This document shows positions 17,960-26,700 of a stretch of DNA of 64,000 nt, one piece after another (within the stretch, counting starts at the first letter, position 1; each line of letters begins with the position of its first letter). A program made the translations under genes and the position numbers. The stretch lies in the NCBI GenBank assembly GCA_030744755.1, contig JASLPY010000015.1, forward strand, positions 1 to 64,000, read 5' to 3'. Source of the DNA: Kiritimatiellia bacterium (GTDB taxonomy: Bacteria; Verrucomicrobiota; Kiritimatiellia; UBA8416; JADHWI01). Below the pieces are notes generated by a model that ran no database searches, was not told the DNA's origin, and saw nothing but the letters and a program-made list of their open reading frames with translations.

Positions 17960-18045
17960 CATGCCTATCTCCGAGAGGCATGTCCCATCTTCTGCTCACA
18001 TCGCATCTCGGCTCAGCAGGGAGGGACCTCTCGGAGATAGGTCCC
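17960..18045. repeat. Double hairpin with complementary loops (copy 2)
   Basis: The first hairpin has 7-bp arms at 17960-17966 and 17976-17982. The second has 7-bp arms at 18023-18029 and 18039-18045. Loop 1 (ATCTCCGAG, 17967-17975) and loop 2 (CTCGGAGAT, 18030-18038) are perfectly complementary over 9 bases. This is the architecture of 6694-6756 with unrelated bases. It lies between the sulfatase stop and the SDR operon promoter. Confidence 0.6.
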
Positions 18046-18099
18046 TACTTTGGAGCAGGATGTGGGCAATCCCAGAGCAACTTGCCCAACATCTCCCAT

Positions 18100-19929
18100 C
18101 TACCAGCCGTTCAGTTCTGCGATTCTGCCGAAGATGCCGATTCCGTAGCGACCTTTCCTGGTCTTGCCCTGCTCGATATACTTCTTCACCAATGGGAATG
18201 CCGGCTCGTGCATCCAGTCCAATGCATTGTGCAGCATCTCCTTACAATGCGTGCCCTGGAACAGCAGTTCGTCCAGGCAGGCCATGGCGCTATCGGGCTT
18301 GCCAAGCTTGACCAGTGTCCAGGCGGCCATAATCCGTACCTCGTGTGACTCGTCCTTGAGCGCGCTCTCCAGGGCCCCGATGGCGGGGGCGGCGTCTTCA
18401 TCCAGCAGGTGCAAGCCCACGATAGCCCACCAGCGCATTCCTTCGTCCTTGTCCGACAAACGCTTCGCAAAAGAATCCAGGTTGCCCTTGTCGCGTGCCA
18501 ACGCCAGGTCGGCAGCATCGAGGTAAGCCTCCAGTGGATAGAGTTTCTTGTCGCGAACCATTTCGTAGATCGTCAGATTGTTCTGCGCCGCGCGGCGCTC
18601 ACGCATGCGTTCCGGCAGCAGCCCGGAGTCAAACAACTCCAGCTGTTTCTTGCGCAGGGCTTTCTTCAGTTCGGCGATCTTCTCCTGATGCTCCTTCTTT
18701 TCGATCAGGTTGTGCACATTGTCGAAGTCCTTCTTGTTGTCATAAAACTCCTCGGATACACGCGGGCGGAAGAAGCGACCTGTGACTTCGTCGGTCTTCC
18801 CCTCCCTGTGGTGTTTCTCCCAGGCGGGTGTGGCCGGAGCCTTCCAGAGATAGGCAAGATGCTGTCCGGCCGGTGCGAACGGCATGTAGTTCTTGTGATA
18901 TGAAAATCGTTTCCCACGGATCACTCGCACGTGGTCCAGGCGTTCGTCGGCTCGCTCGCGGAAGGCGAGGTGGTATTTCGGCTCAGGCTCCATTCCTTTG
19001 CCGAAGAAAACGGTGCCCTGAAAAGTGTCCGGGATCTCGGCACCTGCCAGACTGAGCCACGTCTTCGGCATGTCTACGAAGCTTACGATCCGGTCCACTG
19101 TCATTCCCGGTTTATCCGCGGGGTAGAGGTGCTTGTATTTCTCGGGGATGCGGACGACCAGCGGGCAATGGATTCCGCTCGAATACACAAAGCGCTTGCT
19201 TCGCGCCATAACACCGCCGTGGTCGGAGTTGTAGATAATGATCGTGTCTTCGTACAGCCCATCCGCCTTGAGCGCATCCAGCGTCTTCTTGACCTTGCTG
19301 TCCATCTGCTCAACGGCATCCGCGTACTTGGCGTAGTTCTTCCGGATCACCGGCAGATCGGGATGATAAGAGAAGAGCTTCATCTTGGCCGGATCATTTC
19401 GCGTCCCCTCCACCTTCCCGTGTGCGCGACTTTCGTGACTGTCGCCAATGTTCACCACGGTAAAAAAGGGCTGTCCCGGCTTGCGCATGCGCCATCCGTA
19501 CAGCTCGCCCTTCTTGTGGTCCCAGCAGGCCTTGTCATCACGGCCGCCTATATTGTAATCGGTCTTGCCGGGATTCGAGGTGTGGTACCCGGCCTTTCTC
19601 AACAGGTCAGGATAGTACTTGATCCTGTCATGCGGGATTCTGTTGCGGCTGCGCATGGGTTGCGTGCCATTGGAGATCCCGTACATCCCGGTGATCCAGC
19701 AAGAGCGGGTAGGCGCGCATACCGCGGCGTTGTCGAAGCAATGGGTATAGCGGAACCCTTCCGAGGCAAGTTGATCAATTGCCGGCGTCTTAGCATTTGT
19801 CCCCCCGTAACAGCTAACCCAGGAAATGCCGTTGTCTTCACTGGTAATCCACAGGATGTTCGGCTTCTCCGTTGCCGCGACGCTCCACAATGCGGTGCTG
19901 AGCAATGTCAGTACAACCAATAGCCTCAT
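18100..19929 (-). CDS. Exported sulfatase with C-terminal HEAT repeats
   Basis: 609 residues from the ATG at 19929 (AAGGAGA upstream). A signal peptide of about 20 residues (MRLLVVLTLLSTALWSVAA) is followed by the type-I sulfatase fold: NILWITSEDNG with metal acids, the formylglycine motif CAPTR near residue 73, NIGDSHESR, and YNSDHGGVMARSK with the second metal pair. From about residue 440 there are HEAT-like repeats. The SEDN opening and overall layout resemble N-sulfoglucosamine sulfohydrolase-like (S1_8 type) enzymes. It needs Cys-to-formylglycine conversion; the SUMF1-like domain at 56.3 kb is one candidate. The substrate is probably a sulfated polysaccharide also attacked by the GH106 enzymes (inference). 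Confidence 0.88.
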   Translation of the reverse strand: MRLLVVLTLLSTALWSVAATEKPNILWITSEDNGISWVSCYGGTNAKTPAIDQLASEGFRYTHCFDNAAVCAPTRSCWITGMYGISNGTQPMRSRNRIPHDRIKYYPDLLRKAGYHTSNPGKTDYNIGGRDDKACWDHKKGELYGWRMRKPGQPFFTVVNIGDSHESRAHGKVEGTRNDPAKMKLFSYHPDLPVIRKNYAKYADAVEQMDSKVKKTLDALKADGLYEDTIIIYNSDHGGVMARSKRFVYSSGIHCPLVVRIPEKYKHLYPADKPGMTVDRIVSFVDMPKTWLSLAGAEIPDTFQGTVFFGKGMEPEPKYHLAFRERADERLDHVRVIRGKRFSYHKNYMPFAPAGQHLAYLWKAPATPAWEKHHREGKTDEVTGRFFRPRVSEEFYDNKKDFDNVHNLIEKKEHQEKIAELKKALRKKQLELFDSGLLPERMRERRAAQNNLTIYEMVRDKKLYPLEAYLDAADLALARDKGNLDSFAKRLSDKDEGMRWWAIVGLHLLDEDAAPAIGALESALKDESHEVRIMAAWTLVKLGKPDSAMACLDELLFQGTHCKEMLHNALDWMHEPAFPLVKKYIEQGKTRKGRYGIGIFGRIAELNGW

Positions 19930-20119
19930 CTTCTTCTCCTTATTCCAGGTTTGCTTCGATTCCGGAAGTGTCACAAGTTGGACCCATTCACCAGTGGTCT
20001 CAAAACACTAACGCACTGACTGTATCTTGCATAGCCCGTAACCGCGGTTCAATCTCCTACCGAAAAGGTATTGTAAGCAACGGAACTCTGCCGCAAAATG
20101 GCACTGACTACAAACTGTT

Positions 20120-20136
20120 CGAGGTGACGTACCTCG
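20120..20136 (+). promoter_or_regulatory. Small hairpin just before a strong ribosome-binding site
   Basis: CGAGGT-GACGT-ACCTCG forms a 6-bp stem 7 bases before AAGGAGG (20144-20150), the Shine-Dalgarno of the YbjQ-like gene. It could modulate ribosome access. Confidence 0.3.
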
Positions 20137-20157
20137 GCTTAACAAGGAGGTAGATCG

Positions 20158-20712
20158 ATGAAGGCACTTCGGCAGATTGGTTCGATAGCGTTCGCACTGG
20201 GATTGTTCACCGCAATATTCGCCGGAATACCCTGGTACGTGGTAGTTGCGGATGATCCAGTCGTACCATGGTGGCTCAGAACAGCGGTCTTCTGTCTTCT
20301 CGGCGGCATCCTCGTGGTTCTCGGGACCCTGGCTATTCAAATGAAACCCGGCGTGACAGCTACCGCGGACCTGGCATCTGAGGAAACAGAGAACAGCGTA
20401 TTGCTGTTAAACTCCGATACTATTCCCGGCCGGGAGACCACGGAGATTCTGGGCCTGGTCCAGGGTCACACCGTATTTGCCGTCTGGCTGGGCAAGGACC
20501 TTGCAGCGATGGTCAGGCTGATCCTGGGCGGAGAACTCACCGAGTACACCGAGATGATGGGAAAAGCGCGGTCAGTCGCCGCCAAGAGGATGACGGCCCA
20601 GGCTGCAGGATTGGGAGCCGATGCAATCATCAACGTTCGATACATGACCACAAGCGTCGTAGGCAGCGCAGCCGAGCTGTTGGTCTATGGGACCGCGGTG
20701 AAGCTGGGATGA
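20158..20712 (+). CDS. YbjQ-family protein with two N-terminal membrane helices
   Basis: 184 residues with a strong AAGGAGG 7 bases before the ATG. Residues about 7-28 and 40-61 are hydrophobic and likely span the membrane. Residues 75-184 are a YbjQ_1 domain (COG0393): TTEILGLVQGHTVF, RMTAQAAGLGADAIINVRY and a glycine-rich end. YbjQ proteins form small beta-rich pentamers, are sometimes called heavy-metal-binding, and have no firm function. The membrane anchor is less common. It is flanked by repeat-rich intergenic DNA on both sides and is not in an operon. Confidence 0.8.
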   Translation: MKALRQIGSIAFALGLFTAIFAGIPWYVVVADDPVVPWWLRTAVFCLLGGILVVLGTLAIQMKPGVTATADLASEETENSVLLLNSDTIPGRETTEILGLVQGHTVFAVWLGKDLAAMVRLILGGELTEYTEMMGKARSVAAKRMTAQAAGLGADAIINVRYMTTSVVGSAAELLVYGTAVKLG

Positions 20713-21217
20713 TAATGTCCTGTTTGAAGAACAGCATGTAGCGCTGTTGACCCTTTTGAGAGACACGAATCTTTGTAGCGGAACTTGTCCCGCCACGGCG
20801 GGATTCCGATCTTCGCAGGGACCGGAAGTCTTTGCGACTTCCGCTACAGGCTTTTGCACTCGTTCTTTTATCAGGAAAGCCTCACACATGAGCCATTTCC
20901 TCTGCTCGCAACGTTCTGCGTCCCAAGCTGTTACAGGGCGGGTTAATCAGTCTTTACCCCTGCGAAACTGGAGTGTTGAAATAGTGGAGTGCTGGGTCTT
21001 GAGAGATTAGAGTCCACGTTCCCCTTCCGACATTACTCCACAACTCCATTACTCCAAACCTGTTACGTCTGCCCACCGTACGGCGCATAGGCCATTGGAC
21101 ATGGGCTCCGTCATGGGCCACAGCGGAAAAGGCTCACACACATGCAAGGGTTGGCATAGAGGACTTCATCAGTATATTATGCAGTTTTGGCGGATGACCC
21201 AGCGATTGGAGACACAA
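20713..21217. other. Repeat-rich intergenic region
   Basis: These 505 bases contain no convincing gene. They hold a nested palindrome at 20774-20848 and a stretch at 20969-21057 with repeated GGAGTG / ACTCCA words in inverted orientation (TGGAGTGTTG...ATTACTCC), resembling dispersed intergenic repeats. The promoter of the following Gfo/Idh/MocA gene must be near 21060-21200, but I see no clear consensus. Confidence 0.5.
20774..20848. repeat. Nested palindromic element
   Basis: The outer arms TGTAGCGGAA (20774-20783) and TTCCGCTACA (20839-20848) are perfect inverted copies. Inside are CCCGCC-AC-GGCGGG (20789-20802) and CGGAAGTC-TTTGC-GACTTCCG (20823-20843). The last one shares bases with the outer arm, so two alternative folds compete. 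It looks like a REP-type mobile palindrome. Confidence 0.5.
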
Positions 21218-22636
21218 ATGAACAGGCATCGCATATCAAGACGTCATTTTATCGGCACGGCAGCGGCAGCAAGCACCGTTTACTCGCTGCTTCCAGGCTC
21301 GGTCCTTGGCGCCAATGAACAAGTCAACATCGGGGTCATCGGGATCGGAGGAAAAGGCGGAGCCCATTGCGGTGCGTTCAACAGTGGTGCCAGCAAGGTC
21401 ATTGCCGTGAGTGACCCTGACACCGGCCGCATGCGCCAAGGCCGTGATGCGGTCAAACACCGGGATCTCCGCAAGCTTCTCGAAATGAAAGACGTCGATG
21501 CAGTCGTCATCGCAACACCAAATCACTGGCACAGCCTTGCCGCAATCTTGGCAATGCAGGCAGGAAAACATGTCTATGTCGAGAAACCGGTGAGTCACAA
21601 CATCTGGGAAGGCCGCAAGATGGTGGAAGCCGCGCGCAAGTATAAGCGGGTTTGCCAGGCAGGCACACAGCAACGCTCATGCCCGGCCCCGCAGGGAGCG
21701 GCGAGAGATATCAAGGAAGGCAAGTACGGCAAAGTTCTGTGGGCCCATTGCAGCAAGCTTGGCGCCAGAAAGCCTATAGGAAAGATAACCGAACCGGTTA
21801 AGCCGCCTTCTGAAGTCGATTACAACCTGTGGGCCGGCCCGGCGCCTATGACGCCAATCATGCGAAAAGGTTTTCACTACGACTGGCATTGGCAGTTCAG
21901 CTGGGGTGACGGAGAAATGGGCAACTGGGGCGTTCACTACGTGGATGACCTTCGGCACATCCTGGGCTGGGACGACGTTCCGACCAGCGTGATTGCCGCC
22001 GGCAACAGGTTTTGGGATGACAACGGGAACACACCCAATATGCACTTTGCTCTCATGGAGCACAAAGGGGTCAAGGTGGTCATTGATATTCGCAACATGA
22101 ACGGCGTGAAAGGCGGAACCCGTGGCGCGGTGTATCTCGGCACCCGCGGCGGCAACCATATCATGTGCGAAAAGGGGTACATCAAGATTTCCCGCGGGGG
22201 TGGATCCGGGTACGACCTCGACGGAAACCGGATAGTGCAATACAAAGGTAACGCAGGAAGCGGACACATCGGAAACTTCCTCGCCGCAGTCAGGGCCGAT
22301 GACAACTCGTCACTGAACGCGGAGATTGAAGTGGGCCATCAGAGCACCGCAATGTGTCACCTGGCAAATATCTCCTGGCGCGTCGGGCAGAACGCATCCC
22401 TGGAAGAAATGCACGAAGCTTTCGGCAAGCATGAAGATGCGGCAGATACGCTTACCAGCATGCTGGCTCAGCTTGAACACAACAAGGTGGATCTCAAGAA
22501 GATGCCGTTCATCATGGGCCCGAAGCTCACGTATGATAATCAGGCAGAGGAATTCACCGGCGCCCATGCCGACGAAGCAAACAAACTCGTGCGCATGGAG
22601 TCCCGCAAGGAATTCACCGTGGCCTCGAAGGTGTGA
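21218..22636 (+). CDS. Gfo/Idh/MocA-family oxidoreductase with Tat signal
   Basis: 472 residues from the ATG at 21218 (GGAGA upstream). The N-terminus MNRHRISRRHFIGTAAAAS is a twin-arginine signal ending near residue 32. The Rossmann motif GVIGIGGKGG follows, then VEKPVSHN near residue 129 and the planctomycete-type tail seen in large Tat-exported paralogues. It is monocistronic. The gene is convergent with the 22664-23755 gene, 27 bases apart. The sugar substrate is unknown. It is related to, but clearly divergent from, the enzyme at 6790-8085. Confidence 0.86.
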   Translation: MNRHRISRRHFIGTAAAASTVYSLLPGSVLGANEQVNIGVIGIGGKGGAHCGAFNSGASKVIAVSDPDTGRMRQGRDAVKHRDLRKLLEMKDVDAVVIATPNHWHSLAAILAMQAGKHVYVEKPVSHNIWEGRKMVEAARKYKRVCQAGTQQRSCPAPQGAARDIKEGKYGKVLWAHCSKLGARKPIGKITEPVKPPSEVDYNLWAGPAPMTPIMRKGFHYDWHWQFSWGDGEMGNWGVHYVDDLRHILGWDDVPTSVIAAGNRFWDDNGNTPNMHFALMEHKGVKVVIDIRNMNGVKGGTRGAVYLGTRGGNHIMCEKGYIKISRGGGSGYDLDGNRIVQYKGNAGSGHIGNFLAAVRADDNSSLNAEIEVGHQSTAMCHLANISWRVGQNASLEEMHEAFGKHEDAADTLTSMLAQLEHNKVDLKKMPFIMGPKLTYDNQAEEFTGAHADEANKLVRMESRKEFTVASKV

Positions 22637-22663
22637 TCCCTGCTGGGTTAGGCTGTAACGTCT

Positions 22664-23755
22664 CTACTGCCTCCAGGCCTTGACTCGATAGAAGAGCCGC
22701 GGACTGGTAAGGTTCGTATGGAGGAAGTCGGTCACTGAATCAGTCGGTGGCTCGTTGGTGAAGATTGCACGCCACTGTGCGGTAGTATCAACAAGATCCT
22801 GCCGGGTCTCCAGTGACTGCCATGCATTTGTTCCGCCCTTCCACTCAACCCGCACATCTGCGCCCGTACGTTGGACGCTGAGAACCCGCAACACGGAACC
22901 GAAGTTTGTTGGAATTGTGTCCGACTCCCATTCTGCCCAGGCAGGCATTCCGTCGCTGTCTACATCATTTGTTTCTGCAGCACAGAAGTCGACGGTTTCG
23001 TTAGTTAAGCCCTGTGCGGCCAACCACCATTCAGGTGTCCCCATACAGGCCAGATTCTCTGCGAAGACGACCTCAATCGTGCGGTCGCATGTGACGTTCG
23101 TGAACGAGTAACTACTCATGGAACCGATGTCGATTGCATCCACGAGAACATTGGACACGTGGTAGTAAGGATCCGGCCACATGTCGAAATTGGCGCTTCC
23201 ACCATGCGCCACAATGACAACGCCGGATGGATCTATCCATCCGTAGTTGCTCGCCGATGCGTCAATCCTGTGGTGGCTGTCCACAAACAGGGGATCGGGG
23301 TCCGCCAGGACTGACGATCCGTTCGTCATGCTGTCTAGCTGGTATTCAACTTCCCCCGTAAGTGGTTGTGGCCCCGTGTAGCCCGGTGGAACAGTAACCC
23401 TGTACTCAAAGACAACAGGATTGTTCGTCAGTGCTCCGGTGAAAACGATTTCCTGCGAGTTGCTGTTGATTTCGGGAGATCCATGGCCGAAGGCGTCCTC
23501 AAGATGCCATTGCGCCGGCATGCCCGGCGTCCAGAGCAGGGCTAGCAACTGTCTGTCCGGTTCGTAGGAGAACTCGCATGAGACCGACACAACACCCGGC
23601 GAGCTATATCCGCATCCCGTATGCGAAGCCTGGACGGAGGCGCCCTGCGATGGACTCGCGGCGCCCAATACCAGTAGCCATATCGCTGCATTCCGGAGAA
23701 TAAAGCCTGGGGGCCTTCCAAAACTCATAGATCCAATTCCACCAGGTAATTCCAT
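22664..23755 (-). CDS. Exported protein with the recurrent beta-sandwich module
   Basis: 363 residues from the ATG at 23755; an ATG at 23728 is an alternative start. A hydrophobic signal (AAIWLLVLGAASPSQG) ends near residue 38. Residues about 45-165 form a module (FGHGSPEI..., ALTNNPVVFEYRVTVPPGY, GEVEYQL, DPDPLF) that occurs three more times in the adjacent subtilase. The C-terminal third (VDSDGMPAWAEWESD, then VRVEWKGGTNAW and FYRV) matches the C-terminal module shared by the exported proteins of this window. It starts 27 bases after the subtilase stop, so the two are co-transcribed. I do not recognise an enzymatic activity. Confidence 0.7.
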   Translation of the reverse strand: MELPGGIGSMSFGRPPGFILRNAAIWLLVLGAASPSQGASVQASHTGCGYSSPGVVSVSCEFSYEPDRQLLALLWTPGMPAQWHLEDAFGHGSPEINSNSQEIVFTGALTNNPVVFEYRVTVPPGYTGPQPLTGEVEYQLDSMTNGSSVLADPDPLFVDSHHRIDASASNYGWIDPSGVVIVAHGGSANFDMWPDPYYHVSNVLVDAIDIGSMSSYSFTNVTCDRTIEVVFAENLACMGTPEWWLAAQGLTNETVDFCAAETNDVDSDGMPAWAEWESDTIPTNFGSVLRVLSVQRTGADVRVEWKGGTNAWQSLETRQDLVDTTAQWRAIFTNEPPTDSVTDFLHTNLTSPRLFYRVKAWRQ

Positions 23756-23782
23756 AACGTGACCTGCTCAGTCGCAATCGCC

Positions 23783-26700
23783 TTACTGTTCAACCCCGAT
23801 ACTGTAGAACAGGGTCTGCAGCCCTTCCGTATCGACCTCATGCACATTCACAGGCGGTGTGGCGGGGATGTTCGTCACCACGGGGCGGAACGTGTTGAGC
23901 AGATTCGTGGATTCTCCAATGGAATAGAGTCGATTTGTGGCGCTCTGCCACTGAAGTATGACCCTGTCGCCGATGTCTGCCCTCAGAGCGCTCACCACGA
24001 GGTGCGACTCCTTGTCCAGCGGGTCTGTGCCGGCTATGCACTCGTGCAGGTTTATTGCTCCATCTCCATCCTCATCCCCGCTCGCGGACATCCCGGTGCT
24101 GCTGCCCGTATAATGTTCCTCCCATCCGTCCGGTATACCGTCAGCATCCGTATCCCGTGGGGAGACAACCAGCGCACCTTCAGTCGAAGATGCCGTCCCT
24201 GCAGTGGGCGCCCCGGAGAAGTAATAGCGTACCTGTGTACTGATATCGCGGGTCCCCAGTTCCCATAATGGTGCACGAACTGTGTACACCATCAGGATTG
24301 GGCTTTGCGGCTGTTTCGTTGTCCACAGTATACCGCCTCGCCGCGCCTCGGGGTTGCCGTCCCCCGTCACGGAAACAAGTTCCCATCCCGGCGGTAACTG
24401 CGGCCGCGAGCTCAGGGACAAGAGCTGACCGGTAAACTCAAGTGTATTGGTCACCGCGACAAGCCCACCTGGATCATAATCCGCTGATCCCTGCGTCAAA
24501 ACCAGTGTTTCATCTTCATCCGCATCAGCGGCCGTGAGATCGCCTTTCTTACCGCCGGCCCAGTTCGGAGCATATCCATCGTCCGTACTGGTATCGCTGA
24601 ACTCGTAGGCCCCTGCGCGCCAGTAAGTCAACGCCTCCTGTGCCTCCGTTTCGTCGATCTTCCAGTAATCCGACTGGTAGTCGGCATTGTGTCCGTAGCC
24701 GCTTGTGTCACCTACTCCCGGCGCATACCCATCGTAACCAAAGGGCTCGATGTGGTAGTTTCCTTCTCTCCAGTACACCAGGATCCGGTTAACCTCCGTG
24801 CCGTCCATGACCCAGTAGGGAGCACGATAGTCTGCACTGTGGTAACGGGCCACAATCAACGGATCTGGAGAAGCCGAAGAGGACAGCGAGTCCGCCATCC
24901 CGGCAAAGCGGAACTGAACGATCCCCCGAATCGCATTCGTAATATCCGCGCCTCCAGGCACATTCAGAGTGTAAGTGAACTCAATGCGGTTTGTTGTGAA
25001 AGGACCTGCAAAAACCACATTCGTGCCGACAACGGATGGACCACCGTCACCCGATGCCTCGGTCAGGGTCCAGGTGCCGGGCAACAGCGGCTTCCAGGTC
25101 AGCTCCAGCAGTGTCTGACCCGAAGAATGCGAGAATACATTCGTTACGAGCATGTTGGTTGAAGGAGATCCATATCCATTGCAGGTGTGGGTAGCCGTGA
25201 CCTCCGGGAACGTGATCGCAGCCGTCGTCGTCGGCGCACCAGCAAGCGACAGCATGTAGTTGCCCGCATCGCCGCCGTCAAGCGTCGAACCCGTCAGACT
25301 CACGGTCTTGCCCGCACCCACGGCTGCATCCGAAAATGCCGCCGCCGCCACCATGCTCACGTCGTCACCGCCCTCAGGAGTGAGAAGCGTCAGGGCGTTT
25401 GTGTCGATCGTGGCAGCTGTGGTTCCGTCATACACTTTGTCGAGAGCTGTAAAAGTGCCGCCGACCGTTAACTCCAGGGCCGTAATGTCTGCACTCAGCC
25501 CCGCAGGCTGCGAAAGAGAGTAGTTACCAGCATCTGCCCCACCGAGCGTCATGTAACTCGTTACCGCGATATCCGACCCGATGGTGACCTGCGCAAACGT
25601 TCCGGTTGCTGCGTTTTCGAGCGTAACCGTGTCGCCGGCCTCCACACCATCAAGTGCACCACCCGCGAGAGTGGCGTCGTCAGTCGCATCGTAGATCTTG
25701 TCGTCCGCCGTGGCGCCGGTCGCCGTCAATCCCTTCGCGGTAATGTCCGCAGCCAGCGTCGGTTGCGACAGCGTGTAATTGCCAGCGTCAGCACCACCCA
25801 GTGTCATGTAACTCGTCACCGCGATCTCCGTGCCGATTGTCACCTGCGCGAATGTTCCGGTTGCTGCGTTTCCGAGTGTAACCGTGTCACCAGCTTCCAC
25901 ACCCGCAAGCGCTCCACCAGTAATCGTGGCATCGTCGGTTGCATCGTAAACCTTGTCATCAGCCGTGGCTCCGGTCACTGTCAGGCCCTTCGCGGTAATA
26001 TCAGCGTCCAGCGCAGGCTGCGACAGCGTGTAATTGCCAGCGTCGGCCCCGCCAAGCGTCATGTAACTCGTCACCGCGATATCGGTACCGATAGTCACCT
26101 GTGCGAACGTTCCGGTTGCTGCATTTCCGAGAGTAACCGTGTCACCAGCTTCTACACCCGCAAGCGCTCCACCAGTAATCGTGGCATCATCGGTTGCATC
26201 GTAAACCTTGTCGGCAGCCGTCGCTCCCGTGACAGTAAGTCCCTTGGCCGTGATATCTGCAGCCAGCGTCGGCTGTGATAGCGTGTAGTTACCAGCGTCG
26301 GCCCCGCCAAGCGTCATGTAACTGGTTACCGCTATATTCGTGCCTATTGTCACCTGCGCGAACGTACCGGTAGCAGCGTTTGCGAGAGTAACCGTGTCAC
26401 CAGCTTCCACACCGCTGAGCGCACCACCCGTGATGGTTGCGTCATCTGTTGCATCGTAAACCTTGTCATCGGCCGTGGCTCCAGTGACAGTCAGACCCTT
26501 GGCGGTGATATCAGCGGCCAGCGTCGGCTGTGATAGCGTGTAATTACCCGCGTCAGCACCGCCAAGTGTCATGTAGCTTGTGACAGCGATATCCGTTCCG
26601 ATTGTCACCTGAGCAAACGTTCCGGTTGCGGCATTCCCGAGCGTAACCGTGTCACCAGCTTCCACACCCGCAAGCGCCCCGCCGGTGATCGTGGCATCAT

